A stretch of 64,000 nt of DNA from Anarhynchus alexandrinus (lineage: Eukaryota > Chordata > Aves > Charadriiformes > Charadriidae): NCBI GenBank assembly GCA_008711295.1, contig VUYV01000090.1:1929124-1993123 (forward strand), read 5' to 3'. The position numbers were made by a program, and so were the translations under genes. Of the stretch, positions 1 through 12,419 are shown in pieces. Numbering within the stretch: position 1 is the stretch's first letter; each line of letters begins with the position of its first letter. The notes under the pieces were generated by a model. That model saw only the letters and a program-made list of their open reading frames with translations. It was not told the DNA's origin and ran no database searches.

Positions 1-3000
1 CCAGCGAAAAAGCCCACACATACACTTTCAAAGTGCTCAGAGAGAAATAATAGATACAGTGTTTTTAAGAGAAAATTGTCCTAATGCTGAAAACAGTAAG
101 GAGAAAAGTGTCTTTTCTTTCAAAACCAATTTGCCTTATCACTGGATTTGTAAGTTATGCCTTTTTTTTTTTTTTTCTTCCTTAATTTTGTTTTCATTTT
201 ATTTGGGACTGGTTTTGGTGTTTACTGAATGCTGTCTCTCCCAACCCACACTCTAAAACTCGGCAGCAAGTTAGATTACTGTTTACTCTCCCTTGGAGAA
301 TACTTGCTTCATATTTCCTTTTTAAGATAATGGAGGAACTCTTTGAAGTGAAGCATTTCATTGGAATTAAGTATTCTGTGGGGTGACAGAGTGATTTCAG
401 CCAGTGAGAGGTGAAAAGGAAAGGACATGGTTCTTTTTATTCAAACAATGTATTTTTTTTCCTTGATATTCTTGGTCTTTTTTCTCGGTATTTGAAGCCT
501 GACTGCAAACAGGTACTGGAGAAAAACATTTCTATGTTCACACGAGACTTCTCATCTTGATTCCCAGTCCAAAGAGATTTGGACAGACGTTTAAACAACT
601 GCAGACATTTCAGGGCTGACTTAGCTTTAATACTTCTGTCACGTTTCTCTACCTCTTCTATTGCGTTGACTGGTGTTTAAACTGTGTTGTTACAGGGTGT
701 TATGCACTTCACTCTAGTAATTATGTTTTACAAGTCTAATGAAGACCAGGCAGGATAAATTTCTAACATGCCCTATTGGGTTGAATGGAAACTTCAATTT
801 CTCCTAAGTCCCAACATGAGATAGCTTTACAACGTGCTGAAACTAAGCGCTGCTTGCTGAGGTTGGACCTGCTCCTCACAACACCCAAGTGAGCTACAAA
901 GCAATGCCAGTTTGTCATCTTTTATAATTTGTTCCTTTTCTTTTCTAAGAGTTTAGTCCCATTGCGTTTATAATGTTATGGGGCTAGTAAAAAGAGCCAT
1001 TTCCAGTTTCTTATTTGATAAAGGGATTTGATAAGTAAGAATAAAGTAGCATTTAGGTAAAAATTTGGATTAATATAAACAGGAAAAGGACAGCATCCAG
1101 AATTATTTAAATAAGTGTAATTTATATAAGTATCCTTTAGAGTATAATACCAGCTACCAGTGAAGGCAATATTGTGTCTGTACATAGTCTCTCTATACAT
1201 CTGACTGCAGAATATGACAGCTTCTTCTGAAGTTACATTTATATGTAAGGGAAAATAAATGTACAAAAATAAAGTATTGAGCATACCAGCTTGTGTACAA
1301 GATGAATTTTGGACATTTTGACCTGTGTATTCCTCTAGTTCGCCTTTCCTGGGATTTGCTTTTCATATTTGAAACTTATGAACAGCATAATGCGCACATC
1401 ACTTCTGTGTGTCCACTACAAGGTAAGAGCAGTTGCATTGAACCTGGCCAAATGCAGTAGCTCATCAGAGGGGCTCTTAGCAGATGCTTAAGGAAGAGGC
1501 ATAAGCACTGTGGAAGTATAGTAGATTTCTCTAAACTGTATAATAATACACCTTTTGGTAGTGAGCAGAAGAATTCTATTTCAGTAAACTGAGAAGAGGA
1601 GCACCCAACATCTCAATGATCTAAGATTTGTTTTTATCCATGAATGACTTCAGACTTTTAAATCCTAATATTATTGCTGGGAAAAAAACATTTTTCTGTA
1701 AAACTTTAAAACATCTTTAATTGTTCTTGTTCTCTGCTCTCCTTTTGGTGGACACTTTATAACAAGGAAAGAAAGCTTATCCACACAGGAAACCAGTGAG
1801 TAATAACAAAACAAATAATATGATTGCTGGAAACACTAACACATTCTTAAAAGAGCCACCCCCTATTTATGATACTAAAGTCTACATCCTTGTGTATGCT
1901 CTAGATGGGAGGGGAGCACTAAGTGAGAAGGAGCCTACTAATAAATACGAAGGCTATGTGGAAAAGTGTCTATGTCTGTGAGCAGCTACCTCTCTTCACA
2001 CATGGTCTTTCTAAAAATAATGGGTATCCATAGCGTTCATAGATATTGGTGCAACAGATGGCTTTTTGCACAAAACTGGCCTTAGAACCTCACCTAATCG
2101 GTCTGCATTAACCTCGAAACATCTGGCTGAGCGTAGGGCTTGACTTCCCTATGGTGAGGGATGCAGTAAGGGAGAGAGTACCACCGATGTGCGAAGAAGG
2201 GCTGCTAATGCTAGCAAGTACAGTGTGCAGTCCAGCAGTCTGTTTCAAAATGCGCATAGAGTAAAATCGTGGTTTGCGTTTGAGTGCAATTATCTGGAGG
2301 ACACATTTGTATTCCCCAAAGTTTTCCCAGTGAACTCGAAATCATGATCATTAATGGTAGCGCCTACAGTGCATCAGGCACTTTCAGATACAGGGCCCTG
2401 AAGTCGTCACGTGTGCACCACTGTTATGAGGTCTAGCGTTATCAATATTGCTGTTGTCTGAAACAGTGCTTCTTCATAACCAATAGCTATGGGAATTGAA
2501 GTGAAGCGATAATGTTTCATTAGGCTTTGAGCCATGGAAACAGTGACTATCAATATTCTTTGTAGTGTTTCCCTGCCGCTAACAACAGTGGAAGCTGAGT
2601 AAAGAAAGTGCGTTGGACTCTACAGGTCTCAGTACTCTTAAAATCACACCTTCCTCAGCTATGATGTTGCTCACTTTTCGCCTTCACATTTGCATCCAGA
2701 GGAGTGTTACAAATAACTTGTTCGGCTACTCTGCTGTTGGTGGGATGACCAGTTTGTGCCCAGTTACAAATGGGCAAATTAAAGGCAGTAGCATTTTGGG
2801 GGGAGTACATTAAAAGCAACAATGATGTTTAAGCTTTGAAAGTAAGAAGTTTCCATGGCTTCTCAGAAGATGGTGGGGGCAGCCTGGTGCCACTCTCACT
2901 CAGCTGCTGGTTTTGTGGAAGGATTAGGGCTTTATTTTACTTTAAGGGAGACAGTGCTCTTTTCTTTAGAAAAATGTGCCATGTCTACTTGCATTATTCT

Positions 3001-4892
3001 GTCTTTAGTCTTAGAGGGGAAAATCCTTCTAGAAAACATTGTTATAGAGAAGATGAATAAATAGCACTTAGCTTTAACATTGTAGCTGATGACTGAAAAA
3101 GTAGTATAACACTGGTGAACAGTTAGTCTCCTATTCCTCCCCAACAGAGGGATAAAGATGACCATAGTACTTGAGATAAAAAGAATATGGCTAAGAGAAT
3201 AAGCAATAATTTTTAGATGGTTGGTTGTATTTATTTTTCTGAGTTTTTCGTCTGTCCTTATTATATCTGGATAATACAAGAGACTGTTTAAGGTAAGAAT
3301 TGCTCTTTTTTGTTTTCATCAGCTAAAATAGTATTGTGTTTTATTATGCTATATCCTTTTTATATGAAGCAGGGCTGCGTTGCCCATTTCAGATAATATT
3401 AGAAATGTTCTGAACCCTCATTCATTCTTTTGGAACCCAACCAGCCACAGACACGCTAGAAATTTGGCTGGTAACCATTCAAACTACAACTCTAACTTTG
3501 TACTTTGCTATATTTTCTTGGGCAACAGCAGGGCCCTTGCATCTTTTCTGAGCAATTCTGGGGTTTTTGTCTGCTGTCTCATCAGGAGATTTGGAGGAGG
3601 CAGCTGTAAGCACCAGTAATAATACAGGGGAGTTGGGAACACAGTTATAATGATGCTTAAGCATGTCTACAGTCTTGGAAAGATTTTTGGAGAGAGGGAG
3701 TTGCTAGATGAAGACACATCAGAGCTGGGGGATGGGTCAAACTGTCACAGACAGACCTTACCTGCAGTGGTCCATTTGGTGGTGGTGAATTATATAAATA
3801 CTAGTTTAATAGGCCATACAAATATAATTCATATATCCCTATCACGTTATTTCTGATGTTTGCCTGTCATACTTTCCATGCGCTGAGTGCCGTAAGCAGA
3901 ATTGGAGTGAGGAGGTGGAGTGCTATGTGCTTTTGTTGGAAGATCATGAATAAGAGTAAACAATGTCTAAAGCGAGTGGTAGACTTGGTGATCAGTAGGA
4001 GACAGAGAAGGAAACGGCACATACTCTGTTTATTGAAAGCAATCAACCAGAATAGTGTAACTTGTAATGAAATTGATTTACTTGAATGTCATCTTGCATT
4101 TGAGAACCAAGGTATTTGACTGTGTCAAAAAAAGGAGTATAAGTTTAGTGAACAACGGCTGCAGGATCATGAATCAAATGAGACGGATCTATTCTAAAAT
4201 ATTCAGAGGTTTATGTAAACATTTTATGTATTCTACATGTAAAGCATATTTTATGGCCAAAAGCACTGAGCAAGATGGATCTTTTTCTTCCTAAGTCAAA
4301 ATGGAGCACCAGGTCAGTTTAGAGAACAAAAACATTGCACACTGCAGCAAATACAATTATGTTCTCTGAGATGTTATTTCTTAAATGCATAATTCAGGCT
4401 ACTAGACCTGAATCATTTCCATTTTCTAGTTTAGATGAACACTTTCAATTCTAATTTTACTAGTCTATCTTTATTTGCACTTCCAATTAGTGTAGCCATT
4501 GTCATAAAAAAAGACCCCAAAAAGGGAATTTATTTTATTTTTCTGTTTTATAATGATGTTACAGATTGGTATCATGTATAAGTTTGTATACAAGAGGATA
4601 GCCTTCCTCTGTTCCTAACTCGCTTTCTCTCAAATAAAACGTAAAGCATGGCTGAGTTTGTTTTAAACACACTGAAGAAAAGAAGAGGGACCTGAGAGAG
4701 GTTTTGGTGGAGCACTCAGCAGCAACTGTTGCGACAGTATCCGATGGAACATTTCCTGTTGACCACTACGATGCTATAAAATTTAACAGAAATTCCTTGT
4801 CATTATAACTAGCTGGCATCCAGCATTATATTGGGAAGTTTAAATGCCACTATTCCACATGCGTGGTTTGGTTCCTCTGCCATGGCCTTTTA
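1..4892 (+). other. Intronic sequence without recognisable gene
   Basis: This is part of the long intron upstream of the first visible RBMS3 exon, assuming the gene extends leftward. It has ordinary A/T-leaning composition with scattered homopolymer T runs such as 162-176. The open frames, up to about 115 codons, start and end arbitrarily, lack recognisable domains and overlap on opposite strands. I see no exon, repeat family or RNA gene here. Confidence 0.7.
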
Positions 4893-5210
4893 TTAGTGTT
4901 CGTTGAGTACTACACTTTAAAGATTGCCTTTCTTGCTGGGAGGGGGAAGAAATGACGTCGCTTAGCCTATAGGAGAGGCCTCCTTCTTCTCCCTCTCCCT
5001 CTCGTTTCTCCCTCTCGTTTCTCCCTCTCGTTTCTCCCTCTCGTTTCTCCCTCTCGTTTCTCCCTCGCCTTTCTCCCTCTCCTTTCTCCCTCTCCTTTCC
5101 TCCCCNTTAGTGTTCGTTGAGTACTACACTTTAAAGATTGCCTTTCTTGCTGGGAGGGTGAAGAAATGACATCGCTTAGCCTATAGGAGAGGCCTTCTTC
5201 TTCTCCCTCT
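4893..5210. repeat. Duplicated ~105-bp segment flanking a pyrimidine minisatellite and an N
   Basis: A segment beginning TTAGTGTTCGTTGAGTAC occurs at 4893 and again at 5107, an offset of 214 bp. The copies differ at only about three positions over roughly 105 bp (for example AATGACGTCG against AATGACATCG). Between them lies a pyrimidine-strand minisatellite with a 13-bp unit (CCCTCTCGTTTCT), about 4990-5100, and a single N at 5106. The second copy begins at the base right after the N. This is more likely two assembled versions of one locus around an unresolved repeat than a true tandem duplication. Confidence 0.85.
4981..5105. repeat. 13-bp pyrimidine minisatellite, unit CCCTCTCGTTTCT
   Basis: The tract is almost purely pyrimidine on the plus strand. 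About five units with a TCG centre are followed by diverged units in which CGTTTCT becomes CCTTTCT. It ends at the single N. A related polypyrimidine tract without the TCG word follows the second copy of the flank, at about 5199-5300. Such tracts can form triplex DNA and are hard to assemble. Confidence 0.85.
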
Positions 5211-5300
5211 CCTTTCTCCCTCTCTCCCTCTCCTTTCTCCCTCTCCCTCTTCTTCCCCCCTTTCTCCCCTTTCCCCCCTTTTCCTCTTCCTCTTCCTTTT
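5199..5300. repeat. Polypyrimidine low-complexity tract
   Basis: This is a CT-rich run of CCCTCTCCTTTCT-like and TTCCCCCC-like blocks following the second copy of the duplicated flank. A minus-strand open frame rich in Glu, Gly, Lys and Arg across it is a translation artefact of the repeat. Confidence 0.85.
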
Positions 5301-6440
5301 TACAAAGGAGACATGAGTAAACGCAATAGAGGAACATCTCAAATAAGTTCTTGCTGACATTTAGCACCTTATTTTTCAGAAGTGTGTAGAGATGGTGTGA
5401 GATTTGGGGGTCCTGGGCTCGTCTGTACATGGTGGTGGTGTGACGACACAGAGGGAGAGCTCGGCAGCGGCAGCTGTGCTCTCCCCACAAAACAGGTGCA
5501 ACTTGTGCTGCATGGGTTCGGACTCTCCCCTACCTCTTGTCTTAAACTTCAGCCTCACAAAATTGCCCCCACATCAATAAATGGGAAGATGGGGTGGGTT
5601 TGTGGGGTTTTTTTTCCTTCTTTAGCCTATCCTTTAAGGCTGCCCTAAAAAAGAAGCTGATTGCAATGGCGGCCTTCCTGATGAAGTCTTCATTAGGGAA
5701 TGGGTTGAGGCCATCCATCATTTCGCAGGAATAACTGAAATGGTGTCTGGCAGCAACAGTGCTGGCTCTCTGGAGCTGGACTGAAACTACAGCCTCAGGG
5801 AAAAATGTACTTTCATCCTTTTTACCCAACAGCTCCTCCAGCCCCCCAATTTCCACATAGCTCTATCAAGCAGCCGATTCACACACTGAGGGGAGTGGAT
5901 GTTTTATGTGTAGTTGAACAGCAGCTCTCCCAGGGCTCTTAAGCATTTCACTCATTTTTTTTCTTTGGAAAGAAAGAAAAGAAAGACTCCAGATGTTTTG
6001 AGTTTACTTTTCTGGAATTGGCGCATTGCAGACAGCTCCTGTGCCTCCCTGGGAAACAGGTAACCACCCAAGCAGCCCTCCTGCTCGTGCGATGGTCAAC
6101 CCTCGATAACCGAGGTACGGAGGGTAGTTTCATAAAAGGAGCATTGCCCACTTTTTGCCATTAATGTCTTTCTTTTCCAAGCAGAATTGTCGGGGGGGAT
6201 TTTCAAGGCTTTTTATTTGGGCAGTATATGAGACCTTTGTTAAACTCAACTCAACTCCGCTTTCACTGCCAACTGTCTTAGGGATCCCTGGGTCAACTCT
6301 GTGCACTCTACCCGTGTCCACAGTGTGCAGATGTTGCGCGGTGTGGTTGGAATCACTGCTCATGCATGCTACACTGTGTCGCAATGCACAGTAAATCCAA
6401 AGCATTGAGCCATGAATGTGTCACTCAGATGATTTGTGCA
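5301..6440 (+). other. Intronic sequence without recognisable gene
   Basis: No exon, repeat family or RNA gene is recognisable. Overlapping short open frames occur on both strands, which is typical of chance frames in a mildly GC-richer interval. Confidence 0.6.
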
Positions 6441-6442
6441 AA

Positions 6443-6465
6443 ACAATAAATCCAGCGTTTATTGT
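6443..6465. promoter_or_regulatory. Palindromic SOX/HOX13-like site
   Basis: The arms ACAATAAA (6443-6450) and TTTATTGT (6458-6465) are perfect reverse complements separated by TCCAGCG. ACAAT/ATTGT resembles the core of SOX sites, and CAATAAA resembles posterior HOX/CDX sites. Arms of this length occur by chance in a window this size, so the regulatory reading is weak inference. Confidence 0.3.
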
Positions 6466-9400
6466 GTTGGGATTTACATGTGGACATGTCAACTGTTTGT
6501 AAAGAACGTATAGAGTATGATGTTCCTAAACTGAGTTTACCAAGTATGTGCAATAGTTATGGGCATAGATTTCTTTCCAAAAAAATCCTATATAAAAATT
6601 GTTGGAGTCCACACAGGAGGGTAAGTTCATAAGGCGTAGGTAGAAAAAGTAGTGTTGATGGCATTGATGTCATGCACTGGGTCTCCTTTTTTGCTTGAAA
6701 TTTTCTTTAGGTTTAATTTGTGTTATTAATTTTTGCATCAACAACTCAATAGTTGTCTTTCAAGAGTAAATACTTGCTCCAGCACCAAAATTTTTCTTTA
6801 GGTAAAAATACTGCTTCATAGGAAGCATATTTATTTGGAGTAGACTTCTTTTTCCTGTGAAAGAAGTTATTTGCTCTAGTGCATTTTTATACATCGTCTA
6901 TAATTGTTTTCAGTTGCAGATAGCACATTTTCCACAGCATAACATATTTATTTGATCGTATTTGTGAAAAACATTTGAGGTGTTTTCCTCAAAATTAATA
7001 ACTAATAAAAAAGGCAAAAGAAAAATCCCATGCCACTGGAGTTTGTTACATAGCCTTCATGAAGGAAAGACGCACTCTGGCTTTGCCTGAATTCCTGTGA
7101 AATTAAAGCTCTTTCATTGGACGTAGCAATTACTTCAATTATAGTGCTGGGGATATGAACAGAAGCCGGACTGCAGGGCTTTGCCTCACACCCAGCATTA
7201 TCTATGTGTTCTAACTTCAGCTGGGGATACTCACGGCCGGAGAGAAACTCTGCATCTCTAAAGTGACCTTTCTTGTGATAAATGCTTGTCCTCTGGGAGA
7301 AAAGAATTGGATGGAGGAAGAAGGGAAGGCAAGGAAGACTGGGAAATGTTACTTCCTTTCTAGCCTAGATGTAAGGAGGAGGATTGCGCTTGGTGCTGAG
7401 CCATCCCTGCACTTTTCTGTGCTCAGCGGCCAGGCAGCCATCCTTTGCTTCTCTTCCAGCTCACCGTCCTTCATGCTGGTGAGGTGGGAAGGGGAACTGC
7501 ATCTACAGGAACGAAAGAGCGCCTATGCACAATGGCAGTGGTGCCACTGGTGTTGCATCCAACTATCCCCTGTTTTGCCATGGTAGCATCTCATTCCTGT
7601 TCGTTTTGGCAGGGAAAGGAGGAAAGTGAACTCTTAATTTTCAGACTGATGCCTACATTGAATGGGCACTGTCCATGTCTGTCACTCATCCTTACCTTGC
7701 TCAGGCATGGAAATAGAAAGCAAGGGTTTCAGTACTGATAAACCAGGAGTCCAAACAGTCTAAACTGGATACCACAAAGTCATGAGAAATGTTTATGACT
7801 GCTATTCAAAATGAAGTTTTAAATTAAATTGACTTTTCCTTTTATTGTAGAAAAGGGAAAGACTGGTCTAAATGCTGTGCTTTTTCCCTGAGTTCAAACC
7901 TAAAATGGGGATGTCTGGATGTCTTTTTTTTTTTTTTTTGTTAATAATTATTTTTTTCCTGGTAATAAGGTACATACATTTACTGTGAGTGAACACATTT
8001 CCAATCTATGAGTGACAGCAGCTCCACTTGTCTCCAAAGGCAGGGTCCTAATTTCTTAGGGACAAAAGCTTCAGCCATCCTTCACAGTCACTGAGCGGAT
8101 GTGACTGAGAGAGTTGCACAGCTGTGTTGTGACATGGTGAATCGCCATGTTGCCCCACCACGTTGAACCCTTCCTTGAGGTGCGGGGAGGGGAAGAGAGA
8201 GTGACTGACCCTACAGCAAATTCAGAGTGGGCAATGCCAGCAGTAGGAAACGAGGCTGGCGGTCTGGCATGATGGGCTGCTCTTGAAATCTCTGGGATGT
8301 AGTGTGCCGGTGTTCCTGTGTTATAAGGACTCCAGAAAATGGGACATTTGGAGGGTGAATTGCTGTTGATATTGCTGTTGGCTTCCTGAAATAGCAGCAG
8401 GTGTGTTAGTGAGGGCTCTGCCTTCTTCCCCATCACCTGGTGTCATTTTTATCTGGCTGGACAGTAGTGCTGAGCTGTGGATGTGCCCAGGACCTGGTGG
8501 CACGGGCGCCAGGCTGCCAGGTTGTTGTGGCAGCACGATTATGAGCGCGTGCAACTGTGGCCAGTGGCAGCAATTCTGTGGTTTCTGCCACTGGATGTCA
8601 GGAACAGAAAATTGCATGAAAACTGTAGTATGATTGAAATTGCCAGGAACATTTAAATTACAGAATCACTGTGCTCCCAGGCTGTAAAATTAAATGTTAC
8701 TGCTCACTGGAGTAATTGAGTTGAAATGGCTTGCAAGAAGGCACTCAAGTAATTGTCAATTTGGAGAAAGTATTGTCTGCGTTCAAGTTTCCATATTCAC
8801 TTTCTGGATGGGGAAGCCAGTACAGTGCTTCTGGGACATCCATCAGGAGTGACGCATCAGTCAGGGTAGGAGCACCGAGCCCAACCTCACCTAAGACACA
8901 CCACAGTCGGTGGGAGAGGGACGCAAGGGTGAACAATTTCACATGCAAAAGCCCTGCGTGTAAATGAAGTTCAGCATTTTGCAGCCTCGGTACAGATCAA
9001 TGGGGATGCAAATACAGAGGTAACTCAGGCAACCTGAATGTTCCCGTAACCCAGCCACCCGTGGTGCAGGCGTACAAGAGAGCGGAGCCAAGAAAAGATG
9101 TTGCACAGTTAGCTGCAGCAGTATTGTTAACACATCATTCCCTGAGCACCAGAACTAACAAAGCTTAGTTTCCTGCAGATTTCTGTTGGGAAGTTGATAG
9201 ATGGGGTGTTTCAGAAGCTCACAAGATCTGAGAGAAACTTTTTCACGATGAAGGCATTTATAAAGCATCTCTCCTACGTGCGTACTCTGCTGTCTAACAA
9301 AATGTGAACACATACTACTTTTTTTCTTACAGCTTTTTCTTACTTGCTTGGTTTCTCATCTCCCTTTACAGCCAAAGACATGTAGAACTACAGTTTATCT

Positions 9401-11380
9401 TTGAAAACATTAGATTTCTGTTGGGTTTGGCAGTAAGATGCCATTATGTTAAGAAATGATGAACACAAGACAATATATTTGCCTCATTTCCCTAGGAACT
9501 AGGATAAAACATCCACTGTTTTCTGATAGGAGATAGGAATGAAGTCTACTTTTGGGTTTTCTAGTCATGTTCCAAACATGGCGGTGTAAAAGAAGAAAAC
9601 TGAAAGTGAGTGAGCGTGTGTGTGTGTGTGTGCACATGCGAAGTGGAGCACACGTTGATGAGGGAGGCCATTCCCATGGAGCTATTCCCCTGTTCTCTCT
9701 GGCATTCAGGTAGAAGAAAATGCTCTGAGCTGCAGGTTGTCTTCCATTAGAAAAAAAAATCTGGGAAATTAGTAGTTGTGGTTTCCTAAGAGCTTAGCCG
9801 AACAGGAGCAATTGCTCCATCCAGTTGAGAAATGAAGTGATAATTAGGTGGAAAAAAAAAACCAACATAGGGCATAGTTAATTGCTCAGCTAATCGTGCT
9901 GCAGTGCAATGGATGAACAGAGGGAGCCCTTGAAGGGACATGAGACTGAAAGCAAGTGAAAGAAGCATTACAGTCACCTTGTGGAAGATACCGCACTTCC
10001 ACTTACATTGCATTAGCTAAGCAGGAGGGTTTTGAGAGCGGTATTTTTCTTCCTATTTCATATCTGCCCAAAGTGCTTATCTGTCTTTATCTCTGTGTAT
10101 TGATTTCTCTGTGCTCCGAGCCCTAAGTAGCAGTGAGTCTGCCCTTCTAACTTGCGTTGAAGCATTGTATTGGGAACTGTCTAAAATCAGGTTTGAGAAT
10201 GAGGCATATTAGTTTAAACAGTTTTCTCCCATCAGGACAGTCTGATGATACTGAAATGTTCTTGCTAGTCAAAGGAGAGTAAAGTGAGCAAATTCCACCT
10301 CAAAATTGTTAGCTGAGATTTTTTTCTGGTATCTCTTACTCCACTTAACTAGGTGGCTCTGCTGTCTCAGTTAAGCAGCAGTCACTGATGAAGAAGAAGA
10401 ACTTTTTTTTTTTGGTAAAGTGCCTTGAAAGAGTGTGGGTTAGGTTCAAATGCTTGCTGCTTTATGCTGTTCCAGTGATGTAAAGCAGCTGCTAACTCAC
10501 TGTAACCATTCAACTGAACTGGATTTACAATGCTTTGCATTGCTGCGATGATGCAAGGCAGCTGGAAAAGACCAGTGAATCTGTTCCTTTAAATGAAATA
10601 AAATACTTTGATAATTAAAAATACAATACTACTTTTATCTCTGTTTGACATTTGTTTTTTCTTCAACTCCCTGTTTATAAAGACCAGATTGTGCCCATGA
10701 TTGCCATAATCTGAAATTAAAGGCAGTGTTTATGGAAAAGAGTACTTCTCAAACTGGGGAAGGGCAACAGAATTCAGCCGTGGGAGACACGTAAGGAATG
10801 GCAGCCTTAAAGTGACAAACCTGTTTGAATGACAAACTATTTAACTCTTGTCAAAGGCCAAGTACACCCCGATTAAACAGGTACTCTGTTCATACTGTCT
10901 CTTGGCCAGCAGCTGATACCATTTGCTATCATTATAATCCTTTTTTTTTTTTCCACCAACTACGTGCAACTCTACCAGTAGCAAGCATTGTAATTAAGGG
11001 CCTAATCCTGCCGTATTGACTTGGAGCGCACTGTGTCTCCTCCTGCACAGTACAGAGCACTGCAGTTGCTTTCCTCCGGAGCCGCCTTGTAGGATCCGTC
11101 CCCGCAGGACAGTGGGGCCCCTCTGGGATGACCAAGGCTTTCTAAGTCAGCATATGTATCTGTTATACCTTTCGGTGTGAAAGTTCATCTCTTTTTTGGT
11201 CTTTTTTTTTTTTTCCCTTTTTTTTTAACTGTACGTTCTTCTTAGTGAGGCAAACATTCTGTATTTTGGGAGGTTTTGCAGTTGAGGAAGAGGAAAATAA
11301 ATTTTCCCACCTTACACAACCTGTTTAGTTACTGTAAAAAAACAGCAAACAAGTTCAGGCAGGCCAACGTAATATTTCAT
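6466..11380 (+). other. Intronic sequence without recognisable gene
   Basis: This stretch holds homopolymer T runs (7924-7939), a short GT microsatellite (9616-9632) and otherwise ordinary unique-looking DNA. A short GGGCCTAATCCTGC-like word near 11000 resembles the ends of old sauropsid interspersed repeats, but it is too short to assign. Open frames up to about 120 codons have no recognisable domain. Confidence 0.6.
9616..9632. repeat. (GT)n microsatellite
   Basis: An uninterrupted GT run of about eight units, potentially polymorphic in length. Confidence 0.9.
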
Positions 11381-11639
11381 ACAGCTATGAATGAGTGAAA
11401 ACATAAATATTGTTTCCTTTTTTGGAAGGAAAAAAAAAAAAGTCCTTCTTGTGAGTGAGGAATGGTGCTGGTGGAACGCCCAGTGAGGACGTACTGGGAA
11501 AGACAGGCCGAAGCGAGCTGCCGTTTGATAGAAAACCCTTTAAAAAAAAAAATGCCAAAAGGGGAAGTAGTCGTGTCTGTAGTCGTGCACAAAGGGGTTT
11601 GCATCGTGTTGTTTTGTTTTCCTGCTGCTGGCATGTTTT

Positions 11640-11900
11640 TGCCCGTCGGTTTGTCTGAAAGGCGAGCTGGAATGCGCCGCCATGAGCTGCCCTCCGCGCG
11701 GGCGGCCTAGCGGCAGGTCTGGCATACGGTGATTGATCCCTCCGTTTAGGAGGCATAATGCCTTCTGAAGCAAAGAGCAGATCAAAGACTTTAATGATTG
11801 ACAGCGATTTATGCCGCTTTTGTTTTTAATTCCTTGACTCCTGACACTTTAAGACGGGACTTTATAAAAGAAGGATGCCGTATCCTAGGGTTACGCCTCC
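11640..11900. promoter_or_regulatory. Candidate intronic regulatory element, CpG cluster then PBX-MEIS/TCF words and TATA box
   Basis: A CpG-rich cluster (about 11640-11725, including CCGCGCGGGCGG) is followed by A/T-rich sequence. That sequence carries ATCAAAG (11781-11787, TCF/LEF-like), TGATTGACAG (11795-11804, identical to the well-known PBX with MEIS/PREP composite word) and TATAAAAG (11863-11870) shortly downstream. This mix looks like a developmental enhancer or a minor promoter inside the intron. Its function and conservation are inferred from motif words only; no transcript evidence is visible. Confidence 0.35.
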
Positions 11901-12099
11901 CTTCATAACAGGGAAAGCTGAAGGAGCTGTGGAGACTGATACCCAGATTTCAGATATATTAGTTTTTATTTAAATCTGAGGTTCAGAGGTTTGTGGGCAT
12001 GCTGTTTCTGTTATTAAATCATTATGCACCTACCTGGGGGGAAAAAAAGCCAACAATCTTACCAGGAGTGCCTCTATAAACATTTCTTACTCTCCGTAG

Positions 12100-12300
12100 T
12101 GTAAGGCTGGTATATTAAAAATTCTTCGAATAGCTGACCTCGACAGGTGTTTTATTTGAGCAAACAAAACAATAAATAGTAATATAATCCCTGTGGAGCT
12201 GGCATTAGGCTTTGTGGGAAATGCATAATTTCCTTTACTGAATGTAGGAAGCTGCACAAATTTAATTTCTTCATTTTTGTCATTAATACCAAACCATCCT
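12100..12300. promoter_or_regulatory. Candidate intronic regulatory element with RBPJ, POU and FOX-like words
   Basis: The segment contains GAGCAAACAAAACAATAAATA (FOX/SOX-like, about 12157-12177). It also contains GTGGGAA (12214-12220, RBPJ-like) directly abutting ATGCATAAT (12221-12229, POU-like). The surrounding composition is A/T-rich and free of repeats, as in conserved non-coding elements. The regulatory role is inference. Confidence 0.3.
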
Positions 12301-12419
12301 GGAGCTCTTTGCTCCTCGGGGCTGAGGTCCGAAGCCTGTTGCACACAGTCGCACACAGGGTTTTTCTGTGGTTTGTGTTATGTTTTTCTCTTCTTCAGTG
12401 GTGCAGACACTCTTAGGGG

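Noticed and set aside
4893..5210. Duplicated flanks as LTRs of a retroelement
   Set aside because: They lack TG...CA ends, primer site and interior, and are separated only by simple repeat and an N.
5176..5490. Glu/Gly/Arg-rich minus-strand frame
   Set aside because: It is a translation of the polypyrimidine repeat on the opposite strand.
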